A stretch of 64,000 nt of DNA from Caballeronia sp. GAFFF1 (GTDB taxonomy: Bacteria > Pseudomonadota > Gammaproteobacteria > Burkholderiales > Burkholderiaceae): positions 62,001 to 126,000 of the forward strand of contig NZ_JALQEM010000012.1 in assembly GCF_023630705.1 (NCBI RefSeq), read 5' to 3'. Numbering within the stretch: position 1 is the first letter of the stretch; every line of letters begins with the position of its first letter. Below the pieces are notes generated by a model. It had not been told where the DNA came from. It saw only the letters and a program-made list of their open reading frames with translations, and searched no databases. Positions 9,834 through 19,040 of this stretch are shown here, piece after piece. The position numbers and the translations under genes are program-made.

Positions 9834-11507
9834 TCACATGTTCGGATAGTTCGGCCCGCCGCCGCCCTCCGGCGTCACCCAGACGATATTCTGCGTCGGG
9901 TCCTTGATATCGCACGTTTTGCAGTGAACGCAGTTCTGCGCGTTGATCTGCAGCCGGTCGCTGCCGTCTTCCGATTTCACGAATTCGTAGACCGCTGCGG
10001 GGCAGTAGCGGCCTTCGGGACCGGCATACGTCCGCAAATTTACGTTGACCGGCACGCTCGGATCTTTCAGCGTCAGATGCGCTGGCTGATTTTCTTCGTG
10101 ATTCGTGTTTGAGATAAACACGGACGAGAGGCGATCGAACGTGAGCTTGCCGTCAGGCTTCGGATACACGATCGGCTTGCACTGCGACGCCGGCTTCAGC
10201 ATCTCATGATCCCAATGCTGATGATGCAGCGTCCACGGCACGTTGCCGCCCATCACTTTCTGCTCCAGCCCGACCATGAACGAGCCGAGGTACAGGCCCT
10301 TGCTCATCCACTGCTTGAAATTGCGCGCCCGGTAGAGCTCGGTCTTGAGCCAGGAGTTCTCGAATGCTTCCGGGTACGCGGTCAGTTCGTCGGCCTGACG
10401 TCCGGCCTGCACGGCGTCGAACGCGGCTTCGGCGGCCATCTTGCCGGTCTTGATCGCTGCGTGGCTGCCCTTGATTCGCGACGCGTTCAGGAAACCGGCG
10501 TCGTCGCCAGCGAGCGCGCCGCCCGGGAACGTGAGCTTCGGCAGCGACATTAGACCGCCCGCGGTGATCGCCCGCGCGCCGTAGGACAGGCGCTTGCCGC
10601 CTTCCAAAAATCCGCGGATCGACGGGTGCGTCTTGTAACGCTGGAATTCCTCGAACGGCGACAAATACGGATTCGAATACCCGAGCCCGACCACGAAGCC
10701 GACCACCACCTGATTGTTGTCCATGTGGTAGAGGAACGACCCGCCGTAGGTATCGGGTTCCAGCGGCCAGCCGGCCGTGTGAATCACGAGTCCCGGCTTG
10801 TGCTTGACCGGATCGATCTCCCACAATTCCTTGATGCCGATGCCGTATACCTGCGGATCGGCATTCTGATTGAGCTTGAACTTGTCGATAAGCTGGCGCC
10901 CGAGATGCCCGCGCGCGCCCTCGCAGAAGAGCGTGTACTTGGCGTGCAGTTCCATGCCGAGCTGGAAGTTGTCGGTCGGTTGGCCGTCTTTGCCGACGCC
11001 CATGTTGCCGGTAACGACGCCGCGCACCGAGCCGTCGTCGGCATAGAGCACTTCCGCTGCCGGAAAGCCGGGAAAAATTTCGACGCCGAGCGCTTCGGCC
11101 TGCTGCCCAAGCCAGCGCGTGACATTGCCCAGGCTCACGACGTAGTTGCCGTGATTCTTGAAGTTGTCGGGAAGCAGCCAGTTCGGGACCTGCTTCGCGC
11201 CGGTCGGCGACAGGAACAGGAACCGGTCTTCGGTCACTTCGACGTCGAGCGGCGCGCCCTGTTCCTTCCAGTCGGGGATAAGCTCCGTGAGGCCGCGCGG
11301 GTCCATCACCGCGCCCGAGAGAATGTGCGCGCCGACCTCCGAGCCTTTCTCCAGCACGCAGACGCCGATCTCGACGCCATTTTCCGCCGCCAGTTGCTTC
11401 AGGCGAATCGCAGCCGACAAACCCGCTGGGCCGCCGCCGACGATCACCACGTCGTATTCCATCGATTCGCGGGGACCGTATTGCTCGATAAGGCTCGCCG
11501 GGGTCAT
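9834..11507 (-). CDS. electron transfer flavoprotein-ubiquinone oxidoreductase
   Basis: Taken from ATG 11507 (557 residues); a TTG directly before it at 11510 is a less likely start, and GAGAGG lies about eight bases upstream. The N-terminal YDVVIVGGGPAGLSAAIRL is the FAD-binding Rossmann motif. ILSGAVMDPRGLTELIPDW, YTLFCEGARGHLGRQL and GDDAGFLNASRIKGSHAAIKTGKMAAE are typical of ETF-QO. The C-terminal RYCPAAVYEF and NCVHCKTCDIKDPTQNI segments give the four cysteines of the 4Fe-4S cluster. It moves electrons from reduced ETF, loaded by acyl-CoA and other dehydrogenases, to ubiquinone at the membrane. It is divergent from an SDR gene. Confidence 0.96.
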   Translation of the reverse strand: MTPASLIEQYGPRESMEYDVVIVGGGPAGLSAAIRLKQLAAENGVEIGVCVLEKGSEVGAHILSGAVMDPRGLTELIPDWKEQGAPLDVEVTEDRFLFLSPTGAKQVPNWLLPDNFKNHGNYVVSLGNVTRWLGQQAEALGVEIFPGFPAAEVLYADDGSVRGVVTGNMGVGKDGQPTDNFQLGMELHAKYTLFCEGARGHLGRQLIDKFKLNQNADPQVYGIGIKELWEIDPVKHKPGLVIHTAGWPLEPDTYGGSFLYHMDNNQVVVGFVVGLGYSNPYLSPFEEFQRYKTHPSIRGFLEGGKRLSYGARAITAGGLMSLPKLTFPGGALAGDDAGFLNASRIKGSHAAIKTGKMAAEAAFDAVQAGRQADELTAYPEAFENSWLKTELYRARNFKQWMSKGLYLGSFMVGLEQKVMGGNVPWTLHHQHWDHEMLKPASQCKPIVYPKPDGKLTFDRLSSVFISNTNHEENQPAHLTLKDPSVPVNVNLRTYAGPEGRYCPAAVYEFVKSEDGSDRLQINAQNCVHCKTCDIKDPTQNIVWVTPEGGGGPNYPNM

Positions 11508-11619
11508 CAATGTTCCTCTCTACCGTTAGAATGGCCTTCCAAGATCGCGTATTGTCAGCGAACGTCAGGCGGGCTGCAACCGAAGGTGTCTTGATCTGCA
11601 CGATCGTACTATTTTTCGT

Positions 11620-11633
11620 GATACCGTGGTATC
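11620..11633. promoter_or_regulatory. 14-bp palindrome in the divergent ETF-QO/SDR promoter region
   Basis: GATACCGTGGTATC is a perfect inverted repeat (GATACC, GT, GGTATC). It lies in the 213-base interval between the ETF-QO start and the divergent SDR start. It has the form of a dimeric repressor site. No regulator gene sits next to it, so the protein that binds is unknown. Confidence 0.35.
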
Positions 11634-11720
11634 GGTGTCTACGCCAAGTGGCGCGACCGCGCGCCTCGCGCTGCCCGCGTCCCTCGCAAGGCTGAATCAA
11701 CCGTACAAGAAGGAAGCACA

Positions 11721-12494
11721 ATGGGCCGTTCGATCAACCTGGAAGGCAAGGTCGCGCTGATTACCGGCGCGTCCAGTGGGCTCGGGAAGCGTTTCGCGCA
11801 GGTGCTGTCGCAGGCGGGCGCGAAAGTGGTGCTCGCGAGCCGCCGCGTCGAGCGGCTGAAGGAACTGCGCGCCGAAATCGAGGCGTCCGGGGGCGCCGCG
11901 CACGTCGTTTCGCTCGACGTCACGGACTACCTGAGCGTCAAAGCCGCCGTTGCGCACGCCGAGACGGAAGCCGGTACTATCGATATTCTCGTCAATAATT
12001 CGGGCGTCTCCACCACGCAGAAGCTGACCGACGTGACGCCGGCGGACTTCGAGTTCGTCTTCGGCACGAACGTGCGCGGCGCGTTCTTCGTCGCGCAGGA
12101 AGTGGCCAAGCGCATGATCATGCGCGGCAACGGCGCGGCCAAGCCCGCTTATCGCATCATCAACATCGCCTCCGTGGCGGGGCTGCGCGTGTTTCCGCAA
12201 ATCGGCCTGTATTCCATGAGCAAGGCCGCCGTCGTGCAGATGACCAAGGCCATGGCAATGGAATGGGGCCGCCACGGCATCAACGTGAACGCGATCTGCC
12301 CCGGTTATATCGACACCGAGATCAATCATCACCACTGGAAGACCGAGCAGGGCCAGAAGCTCGTGTCGATGCTGCCGCGCCGGCGCGTCGGTGCGCCCGA
12401 AGACCTCGACGGCCTGTTGCTGCTGCTCGCGGCCGACGAATCGCAGTTCATGAACGGCTCGGTCATTTCGGCGGACGACGGTTTTTCACTATGA
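11721..12494 (+). CDS. SDR family oxidoreductase
   Basis: A 257-residue classical short-chain dehydrogenase from ATG 11721, with AAGGAAG at 11710-11716. The nucleotide-binding motif is TGASSGLGKRF (T-G-x3-G-x-G), followed by LVNNSG (N-N-x-G). The catalytic Ser-Tyr-Lys set is in NIASVAGLRVFPQIGLYSMSKAA. The C-terminal part ends in NGSVISADDGFSL. Acting on hydroxyacyl-CoA or similar substrates would fit the downstream acyl-CoA thioesterase and the divergent ETF-QO, but the substrate is not shown by sequence. The following thioesterase starts 55 bases on. Confidence 0.9.
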   Translation: MGRSINLEGKVALITGASSGLGKRFAQVLSQAGAKVVLASRRVERLKELRAEIEASGGAAHVVSLDVTDYLSVKAAVAHAETEAGTIDILVNNSGVSTTQKLTDVTPADFEFVFGTNVRGAFFVAQEVAKRMIMRGNGAAKPAYRIINIASVAGLRVFPQIGLYSMSKAAVVQMTKAMAMEWGRHGINVNAICPGYIDTEINHHHWKTEQGQKLVSMLPRRRVGAPEDLDGLLLLLAADESQFMNGSVISADDGFSL

Positions 12495-12549
12495 GCATCG
12501 CGCAGGCAAACGCCGCGCGGCGCGCTGTTTTCAGACACTGGAAGGTTGA

Positions 12550-13008
12550 ATGAGCAACACCCATACGCCCACGAACGCGGACCCCGAATTTCACACGGTC
12601 TTCGAGATGTCCATGCCCATTCGCTGGGGCGACATGGACGCCTTCGGGCACGTCAATAACACGGTCTACTTCCGCTACATGGAGCAGGTCCGCATTTCCT
12701 GGTTCGAGCACATCGGCGCGGCGGGCGGCAACGGCGAGGGCCAGGGGCCCGTCATCGTGAATGCGTCGATGGAGTTTCTGAAGCAGCTGCATTATCCCGG
12801 CGACGTCATCGCGCGCATGTCGGTCGGCAAGCCGGGACGCAGCAGTTTCGATACGCGCTTCGAGCTGTATCGCGCCGATGCGCCAGGCACGCTGTACGCG
12901 CGGGGCGCGGCGAAGGTCGTGTGGGTGGACTACGCGGCAGGCAAGTCGGTGCCGATTCCCGACGTGCTGCGTCAGATGATCGAAACGGCGGCGCCGGTCG
13001 CATCCTGA
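12550..13008 (+). CDS. acyl-CoA thioesterase, hotdog fold (4HBT/YbgC type)
   Basis: A 152-residue single hotdog-domain protein. The signature IRWGDMDAFGHVNNTVYFRYMEQVRISWFEHIG (residues about 20-55) contains the catalytic Asp of the 4-hydroxybenzoyl-CoA thioesterase/YbgC group, in the D-x-D/G-H-V-N-N pattern. Strands such as GPVIVNASMEFLKQLHYPGDV and FDTRFELYR complete the fold. It hydrolyses acyl-CoA thioesters, with unknown chain-length preference. It probably shares a transcript with the SDR upstream and converges on the PAS-LuxR regulator nine bases away. Confidence 0.88.
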   Translation: MSNTHTPTNADPEFHTVFEMSMPIRWGDMDAFGHVNNTVYFRYMEQVRISWFEHIGAAGGNGEGQGPVIVNASMEFLKQLHYPGDVIARMSVGKPGRSSFDTRFELYRADAPGTLYARGAAKVVWVDYAAGKSVPIPDVLRQMIETAAPVAS

Positions 13009-13017
13009 CCACGCGGG

Positions 13018-13563
13018 TCAGTTGCCGAGCAGCCGCTGCAGTAACTCGGTTGCGTTGCCGGTGTCGTATTTGCGCATGAGCCGCGCACGGTAGATATCCA
13101 CGGTGCGCGGGCTGATATCGAGCACGCGGCCGATCTGCTTGCTGGTCTTTCCCGTGACGAGCTGCGCGGCGATCTCGCGTTCGCGCGGCGTCAGTTCGAT
13201 GGCGACGCGCCGCGTCGCGCTCAGGTCCTCGAACGTCCAGACGCCCGCCGCATGCGGCGCGGCGCGGTCGAGCGCGCGGCCGGTCACGTGGCACCAGAAC
13301 AGTTCGCCGTTCGCGCGTTTCATGATGCGGTCGTCGCTGTAGGTGCCGCGGCCGCTGATATGCGCCGCGATGCGCTCGCCGATGCGCGCGAATTCGTCCG
13401 GCGTCGGATAGAGCACCTCGAACGAGCAGCCGATGAGCGTCTCGCGGGTCGCGCCGAAAATCGCGCAGACCTCCTCGTTGCAGTCTTCGATGGTGCGCTC
13501 TCGCGACAACACCAGCCCGACGGGCGCAAGATGAAACGCGGTTTGATAGTCCAGTTCACGCAT
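13018..13563 (-). CDS. PAS domain-LuxR-type HTH transcriptional regulator
   Basis: A 181-residue protein from ATG 13563 ([16 protein letters not shown]). Residues about 5-115 form a PAS/PAC sensor domain ([61 protein letters not shown]). Residues about 122-180 form a LuxR/GerE helix-turn-helix ([41 protein letters not shown]). No receiver domain is present. It is divergent from the CoA-transferase pair scoAB with 187 bases between the starts, so control of that pair is a fair inference. Confidence 0.88.
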   Translation of the reverse strand: MRELDYQTAFHLAPVGLVLSRERTIEDCNEEVCAIFGATRETLIGCSFEVLYPTPDEFARIGERIAAHISGRGTYSDDRIMKRANGELFWCHVTGRALDRAAPHAAGVWTFEDLSATRRVAIELTPREREIAAQLVTGKTSKQIGRVLDISPRTVDIYRARLMRKYDTGNATELLQRLLGN

Positions 13564-13750
13564 GTCGATTCCGGCGCCCGGCCGGCGTCGCAAGCAACGA
13601 CGGGCGCGGGCAATGACTTATGTATTTTTGCGTATTGTGCAGGATGGACCGCGCAGCGTACCCTTTGGGCCAAATCAAAGCGCCGCAACACGGTGTCTGG
13701 CGGCGCGAAAACCGGTTCTCAGTCGGGTTCAACATGGAAGGGACAAACAG

Positions 13751-14455
13751 ATGAACAAGGTCTATCCCAGCGCGAAAGCGGCGCTCGATGACATCGTCAA
13801 GGACGGGCAGACGTTCGCCGTCGGCGGATTCGGCTTGTGCGGCATTCCGGAGGCGCTGATCGCCGCGCTGCGCGATTCGGGCGTGAAGGACATCACGTGC
13901 ATCAGCAACAACGCGGGCGTCGACGGATTCGGTCTCGGCCTGCTGCTGGAGACGCGCCAGATCAAGAAGATGATTTCGTCCTACGTGGGCGAGAACAAGG
14001 AATTCGAGCGGCAATATCTGGCCGGCGAGCTCGAACTGGAATTCACGCCGCAGGGCACGCTCGCCGAAAAGCTGCGCGCGGGCGGCGCGGGCATTCCGGC
14101 GTTTTTCACGAACACCGGCTACGGCACGATCATCGCGGAAGGCAAGGAAACGCGCCAGTTCGGCGAGAACCACTACGTGCTGGAGCATTCGCTGACGGCG
14201 GACGTCGGGCTCGTCAAGGCGTGGAAAGCCGACAAGTCGGGCAATCTGATCTATCGCCGCACGGCGCGCAACTTCAATCCGATGTGCGCGATGGCCGGCA
14301 AGATCACGGTCGCGGAAGTGGAAGAGATCGTGGAAGTCGGCGAACTCGATCCGGACGCGATCCACACGCCGGGCATTTTCGTGCAACGGCTCGTCCTGAA
14401 TGCGCATCCGGAAAAGCGCATCGAACAACGCATCGTCCGCGCGAAAGGAGAATGA
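13751..14455 (+). CDS. scoA: 3-oxoacid CoA-transferase, subunit A
   Basis: A 234-residue protein from ATG 13751; the frame is open upstream but lies in the promoter region there. It has the family I CoA-transferase alpha-subunit features: [35 protein letters not shown], then [24 protein letters not shown] and [33 protein letters not shown]. With subunit B it should transfer CoA from succinyl-CoA to acetoacetate (ketone body use), or possibly another 3-oxoacid. The stop overlaps or abuts the scoB start. A second pair of the same family, pcaIJ, is at 32.1-33.5 kb. Confidence 0.92.
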   Translation: MNKVYPSAKAALDDIVKDGQTFAVGGFGLCGIPEALIAALRDSGVKDITCISNNAGVDGFGLGLLLETRQIKKMISSYVGENKEFERQYLAGELELEFTPQGTLAEKLRAGGAGIPAFFTNTGYGTIIAEGKETRQFGENHYVLEHSLTADVGLVKAWKADKSGNLIYRRTARNFNPMCAMAGKITVAEVEEIVEVGELDPDAIHTPGIFVQRLVLNAHPEKRIEQRIVRAKGE

Positions 14456-14457
14456 CC

Positions 14458-15099
14458 ATGGCTTGGACTCGTGACCAGATGGCCGCGCGTGCGGCGAAGG
14501 AATTGCAGGACGGCTTCTACGTAAACCTGGGCATCGGCTTGCCGACGCTCGTCGCGAACCACGTGCCGCCGGGCGTCGAAGTGTGGCTGCAATCGGAGAA
14601 CGGGCTGCTCGGCATCGGGCCGTCGCCGACCGAGGAAGAAGTCGACGCCGATCTCATCAACGCGGGCAAGCAGACGGTGACGACGCTGCCGGGTTCGTCG
14701 ATCTTTTCGTCGGCGGATTCGTTCGCGATGATTCGCGGCGGCCACATCAACCTCGCGATTCTCGGCGCGATGCAGATCAGCAAGAAGGGCGACCTCGCCA
14801 ACTGGATGATCCCCGGCAAGATGATCAAGGGCATGGGCGGCGCGATGGATCTCGTCGCGGGCGTGAAGCGCGTCGTCGTGCTGATGGAACACGTGGCGAA
14901 GGGCGACCAGCACAAGATTCTCGAAGAGTGCACGCTGCCGCTGACGGGCGTGGGCGTCGTGGACCGCATCATTACCGATCTCGGCGTGATCGACGTGACC
15001 GATAACGGGCTGAAGCTGGTCGAACTCGCCGACGGCGTGACCGTCGAAGAGATTCAGCGCAAGACCGGCGCGCCGCTCGACGTCAGCAGCGCGCAGTAA
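14458..15099 (+). CDS. scoB: 3-oxoacid CoA-transferase, subunit B
   Basis: A 213-residue protein. The ATG at 14458 is preferred over the one at 14452 because AAAGGAG ends at 14450, leaving seven bases. The catalytic glutamate, which forms the glutamyl-CoA thioester, is in [13 protein letters not shown] (E47). [37 protein letters not shown] and [25 protein letters not shown] are typical of SCOT beta subunits; the last motif is longer than in pcaJ-type proteins and favours acetoacetate use. A terminator follows at 15123-15160. Confidence 0.92.
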   Translation: MAWTRDQMAARAAKELQDGFYVNLGIGLPTLVANHVPPGVEVWLQSENGLLGIGPSPTEEEVDADLINAGKQTVTTLPGSSIFSSADSFAMIRGGHINLAILGAMQISKKGDLANWMIPGKMIKGMGGAMDLVAGVKRVVVLMEHVAKGDQHKILEECTLPLTGVGVVDRIITDLGVIDVTDNGLKLVELADGVTVEEIQRKTGAPLDVSSAQ

Positions 15100-15122
15100 G
15101 TTCGCAAAAGAACGCGGTTCTG

Positions 15123-15160
15123 AAGCGGGCGGGGCGGAAGGCTTCGCCCGCTTTGCTTTT
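15123..15160 (+). terminator. terminator after scoAB
   Basis: AAGCGGGCG (15123-15131) pairs with CGCCCGCTT (15145-15153) around a 13-base loop, and a T-rich tail follows (15152-15160). It closes the scoAB transcript. Confidence 0.75.
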
Positions 15161-15251
15161 GCGCCGCGCGAAGCATCGTCCGTTCGGCTAACTGCTCGGC
15201 GGCGCGCCGGACGCTTTAGAATCGTTCGGACATCTTCCACGAGGAATCTCC

Positions 15252-16172
15252 ATGAGCGCATCCATCGTCGTCGAAGCATCGCATTCCACGCTCACCGCGC
15301 CGCGCCAGCGTTTTGTGCAGTGCGCGAGTCCGGCGGGGCTGCATCGCATGGCCTACACCGAGTGGGGCGATCCGGCCAATCCACGCGTGCTGCTGTGCGT
15401 GCATGGGCTGACGCGCTCGGGCCGCGACTTCGACAAGGTCGCGCAGGCGTTCGCGGCGGAGTATCGCGTGGTGTGTCCGGACGTAGTTGGCCGCGGCCTG
15501 TCGGACTGGCTCGCCGACTCGCGTTACTACGGTCTCGCGCAATACGTCGCCGACATGGTCACGCTGATCGCGCGGCTCAATGTGGAAACAGTCGACTGGT
15601 TCGGCACGTCGATGGGCGGGCTGATCGGCATGGTGCTCGGCGGATTGAAGAACACGCCGATCCGCAAGCTGCTCCTGAACGATGTCGGGCCGCATATCGA
15701 GCCGGTGGCGCTCGAGCGTATTCGCAGCTATCTCGGCAAGCCTGCGCGTTTTGCATCGCTCGACGAAGGCATCCGGCAGGCGGCGGCGCTCGCGGCGTCC
15801 TTCGGGCAGCTCACGGACGAGGAATGGGCGGGCATCAACGCGCCGCTCTTGCATGAGCGCGACGGCGCGTGGACGTTCCGCTACGACCCGGGCATCGCCG
15901 CGCCGTTTTCCGAGGCCACGGACGAACAGAACGCTGCGGGCGAAGCGTTTCTGTGGCATTCGTTCGCATCGATCGCGACGCCGGTGCTCGTGGTGCGCGG
16001 CGAAAGCTCAGACCTGCTGTCGCGCGAGACCGTCGCGCAGATGGTCGAGAAGGGGCAGGCGGTATCGAGCGTGGAAGTGCCCAACGCCGGCCATGCGCCC
16101 GCGTTTCTCGACAGCGATCAGATCGCCGTCGCGCGGCGCTTCTTTCTCGAAAACGAGGCCCGCGGGGCATAA
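15252..16172 (+). CDS. alpha/beta-fold hydrolase
   Basis: A 306-residue protein. RVLLCVHGLTRSGRDFDKVAQAF is the HG oxyanion segment, VCPDVVGRGLSDWL follows, and the nucleophile elbow is WFGTSMGGLIGMVLGG (G-T-S-M-G). An acid in VVRGESSDLLSR and a histidine in VPNAGHAPAF complete the triad. A cap domain lies between. The closest named relatives I would expect are esterase/dienelactone-hydrolase-like enzymes, but the substrate is unknown. RBS GAGGAA precedes the ATG. It is followed 62 bases later by a RidA-family gene. Confidence 0.87.
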   Translation: MSASIVVEASHSTLTAPRQRFVQCASPAGLHRMAYTEWGDPANPRVLLCVHGLTRSGRDFDKVAQAFAAEYRVVCPDVVGRGLSDWLADSRYYGLAQYVADMVTLIARLNVETVDWFGTSMGGLIGMVLGGLKNTPIRKLLLNDVGPHIEPVALERIRSYLGKPARFASLDEGIRQAAALAASFGQLTDEEWAGINAPLLHERDGAWTFRYDPGIAAPFSEATDEQNAAGEAFLWHSFASIATPVLVVRGESSDLLSRETVAQMVEKGQAVSSVEVPNAGHAPAFLDSDQIAVARRFFLENEARGA

Positions 16173-16234
16173 TATCGGGCTGAGCGCGTGACGCTCTGTC
16201 TCGTTTTTGAACTCATCACAGGACTGGATAACCC

Positions 16235-16588
16235 ATGGCAGTTACTCGTCATCACGTCGGCGCGCGCCTTTCCGAGATCGCCATTCACAACGGCACCGTG
16301 TATCTCGCAGGCCAGATCGCGGAGGACACGGATCAGGACATCACCGGCCAGACGCGCGAAGTGCTGGGCCACATCGACCGTCTGCTCGAAGAGGCGAACA
16401 GCGACAAGTCGCACCTGTTGTCCGTGCAGATCTTCATCTCGGACATGGTGCATTTCGCCGGGATGAACGCCGTATGGGACGCTTGGGTCGCGCCGGGCCA
16501 CACGCCGCCGCGCGCCACCGTCGAGGCGAAGCTCGCGAACCCGGCCTGCCTCGTCGAAGTCGTCGTGGTGGCTGCGCAGCGTAGCTGA
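16235..16588 (+). CDS. RidA/YjgF/UK114 family protein
   Basis: A 117-residue protein of the usual RidA size. NGTVYLAGQIAEDTDQDITGQTREVLGHIDRLLEEANSDKSHLL is the N-terminal family block, and the C-terminal PPRATVEAKLANPACLVEVVVVA contains the arginine (R-A-T-V-E) that binds the imine/enamine carboxylate in active RidA proteins. It may act as a deaminase of reactive 2-aminoacrylate-type intermediates. It lies 36 bases upstream of relA on the same strand, so the two may be cotranscribed. Confidence 0.9.
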   Translation: MAVTRHHVGARLSEIAIHNGTVYLAGQIAEDTDQDITGQTREVLGHIDRLLEEANSDKSHLLSVQIFISDMVHFAGMNAVWDAWVAPGHTPPRATVEAKLANPACLVEVVVVAAQRS

Positions 16589-16623
16589 ACCGGTGAGCAG
16601 CACGGCCGTCGCGGCTTTACCGT

Positions 16624-18846
16624 ATGACCGAGAGCACCGTCCCCGCTGACACGCTGCCCGAGCCGTCGTTCGACGACGCGCTCGCGTTCGTGCGCGAGCA
16701 CGCAAAGGACGCGCGGCTCTCCACGGGCGAAATGCTGGCGGACCACGCCGCGGGCACCGCGCGCATCATGCAGACGCTCAACGTCGACCCGCATGCGGTC
16801 GCCGCCGCCGCGTTGTTCGCGCTCGCGCCGCATCTCGACCATCCCGAGACCTTGATTGCCGAACGCTTCGGGCCGGAAGTGCAGCGGCTCGTGAGCGACG
16901 TGCGCAAGCTCTTGCGCCTCGGCTCGGTCAGTTCCCGTGCGACGCTCGCCGCGTTGCCCGACAACACACGCGACGCGCAGGCGGCGCGGCGCGCGCAGGT
17001 CGAATCGCTGCGCAAGATGCTGCTCGCGTTCGCGCAGGATATTCGCGTCGTGCTCATCCGGCTCGCTTCGCGCCTGCAGACGCTGCGCTACCACGCCGCG
17101 AACAAGACCGAGCCGCCGCCCGAGGTGCCGCGCGAGACGCTCGACATCTATGCGCCGCTCGCCAACCGCCTCGGCATCTGGCAACTGAAGTGGGAGCTCG
17201 AAGACCTGTCGTTTCGCTTCGAGGATCCCGTCACGTACAAGCGCATCGCGAAGTTGCTCGACGAAAAGCGCATCGAGCGCGAATCGTATGTGACCGAGGC
17301 GATCGCGCAGCTGCAAAAGGAACTCGACACCGCGCACATCAAGGCCGAAGTGAGCGGCCGGCCGAAGCATATCTATAGCATCTGGAAGAAGATGCGCGGC
17401 AAGCATCTCGACTTCTCGGAACTGAACGACGTGCGCGCGTTCCGCGTGATCGTCGGCGATATCAAGGATTGCTACACGGTGCTCGGCATCGTGCATAACC
17501 TGTGGCAGCCGGTGCCGCGCGAATTCGACGATTACATCTCGCGGCCGAAGCCGAACGGCTACAAATCGCTGCATACGGTGGTCGTCGGCGACGACGGACG
17601 CGCATTCGAAGTGCAGATCCGCACGCACGAGATGCATCAGTTCGCCGAGTACGGCGTGGCCGCGCACTGGCGTTACAAGGAGGCCGGGGCGCGCGGCTAC
17701 GCGGGCCAGGTCATGGCAAGCGAGAAGTACGACGAAAAGATTGCCTGGCTGCGTCAGCTTCTCGCGTGGAAAGACGACGTGGAGGGCGATCGTCCCGGCT
17801 GGCAGCATCTGCGCGACGCCACGCTCGACGACGACCACATCTACGTGCTGACGCCGCAGGCGCGCGTGATCGCGCTGCCGCACGGTTCGACGGCTGTCGA
17901 TTTCGCGTACCACCTGCATAGCGAGCTCGGGCATCGCTGCCGGGGCGCGCGTGTCGATGGCGCGATGGTGCCGCTCAACACGCCGCTGCAGAACGGGCAG
18001 ACGGTCGAGATCATCGCGGTGAAGGAGGGCGGACCGTCGCGCGACTGGCTCAATCCGCAGCTCGGCTATCTGCATAGCCCGCGCGCGCGGCAGAAAGTGC
18101 GCGCCTGGTTCAACGCGATCGACGCGGCTGAGAATGTCGCGCAGGGCCGCGCGATCGTCGAAAAGACCTTGCAGCGCGAAGGCAAGACGTCGGTCAATCT
18201 GGATCAGCTCGCGGCCAAGCTGGGCTTCAAGGCGCCCGAGGAGCTCTACGCGGTCGTCGCGAAGGACGAGTTCAGCCTTCGGAACATCGAGCAGGCGCTC
18301 TCGGATGCGCCGCCGCCCGAGCCGGAGCCGGAAGCGCCCGCGCAGTTCGAAAAGCGCAGCAGCGGGCAAAGCGTGGCGCACGGCGCGTCGACGGGCGTGC
18401 TGGTCGTCGGCGTCGATGCGTTGCTCACGCAGCTCGCGCGCTGCTGCCGTCCCGCGCCGCCCGATCCGATCGCCGGATTCGTCACGCGCGGCAAAGGCAT
18501 GTCGATTCACCGCACCGACTGCGCGACGTTCCAGCGCATGGCGCATCGCTCGCCCGAGCGCGTGCTGCATACGACGTGGTCCGCCGAGGTGATGAACGGC
18601 CGCGGATCGTCGGTGTATCCGGTGGACCTCGCGGTGGAGTCGACGGACCGGCAGGGGCTGCTGCGCGATATCTCGGAAGTATTTGCGCGGGAGAAGATGA
18701 ACGTGATCGGCGTGAAGAGCCAGAGCCGGCGGAACATCGCGTTCATGCAGTTCACGGTCGAGGTGTCGAACGCGGCGCAGATCCAGCGCGCGTGCACGCT
18801 GCTCGGCGAAGTTCCGGGCGTGATCCGCGCGTCGCGGCGTGCCTAG
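16624..18846 (+). CDS. relA: RelA-type (p)ppGpp synthetase
   Basis: A 740-residue long RelA/SpoT homolog. The N-terminal hydrolase domain (about 10-180) is degenerate: where active enzymes have the H-D metal motif this protein reads AALFALAPHLDHPETL (about 60-75). The synthetase domain (about 225-350) is intact, with SGRPKHIYSIWKKMRGK, LNDVRAFRVIV and PNGYKSLHTVVVG. E-F-D-D at 300-303 is the acidic EXDD motif typical of monofunctional RelA rather than the RXKD of bifunctional enzymes. A TGS domain (about 405-470), a zinc-finger-like CCRPAPPDPIAGFVTRGKGMSIHR region and a C-terminal ACT domain follow. It makes ppGpp on starved ribosomes. A separate SpoT must degrade it. Confidence 0.93.
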   Translation: MTESTVPADTLPEPSFDDALAFVREHAKDARLSTGEMLADHAAGTARIMQTLNVDPHAVAAAALFALAPHLDHPETLIAERFGPEVQRLVSDVRKLLRLGSVSSRATLAALPDNTRDAQAARRAQVESLRKMLLAFAQDIRVVLIRLASRLQTLRYHAANKTEPPPEVPRETLDIYAPLANRLGIWQLKWELEDLSFRFEDPVTYKRIAKLLDEKRIERESYVTEAIAQLQKELDTAHIKAEVSGRPKHIYSIWKKMRGKHLDFSELNDVRAFRVIVGDIKDCYTVLGIVHNLWQPVPREFDDYISRPKPNGYKSLHTVVVGDDGRAFEVQIRTHEMHQFAEYGVAAHWRYKEAGARGYAGQVMASEKYDEKIAWLRQLLAWKDDVEGDRPGWQHLRDATLDDDHIYVLTPQARVIALPHGSTAVDFAYHLHSELGHRCRGARVDGAMVPLNTPLQNGQTVEIIAVKEGGPSRDWLNPQLGYLHSPRARQKVRAWFNAIDAAENVAQGRAIVEKTLQREGKTSVNLDQLAAKLGFKAPEELYAVVAKDEFSLRNIEQALSDAPPPEPEPEAPAQFEKRSSGQSVAHGASTGVLVVGVDALLTQLARCCRPAPPDPIAGFVTRGKGMSIHRTDCATFQRMAHRSPERVLHTTWSAEVMNGRGSSVYPVDLAVESTDRQGLLRDISEVFAREKMNVIGVKSQSRRNIAFMQFTVEVSNAAQIQRACTLLGEVPGVIRASRRA

Positions 18847-18922
18847 CGGGGCGCGCCTAGACTCATCGCGCGGAAAGTTAAACGGATCGGCGAATATTTT
18901 CGCGATTCATGTACAGAAACAC

Positions 18923-18951
18923 TTGCCGAAATACGAAATGCTCCATATAAT
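18923..18951 (+). promoter_or_regulatory. sigma-70 promoter of tRNA-Val
   Basis: TTGCCG (18923-18928) and a consensus TATAAT (18946-18951) are separated by exactly 17 bases. The tRNA starts 12 bases after the -10 box, which fits a normal stable-RNA promoter. Confidence 0.85.
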
Positions 18952-18963
18952 CTCACTTCTTTC

Positions 18964-19040
18964 AGGCTCGTAGCTCAGCTGGTTAGAGCACCACCTTGAC
19001 ATGGTGGGGGTCGTTGGTTCGAGTCCAATCGAGCCTACCA
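18964..19040 (+). tRNA. tRNA-Val(GAC)
   Basis: A 77-nt cloverleaf. The acceptor strand AGGCTCG pairs with CGAGCCT, followed by the discriminator A and an encoded CCA. The D-arm is TAGCTCAGCTGGTTAGAGC, the anticodon stem CCACC/GGTGG encloses the loop TTGACAT with anticodon GAC, and the T-arm contains GGTTCGAGTCC. Confidence 0.95.
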
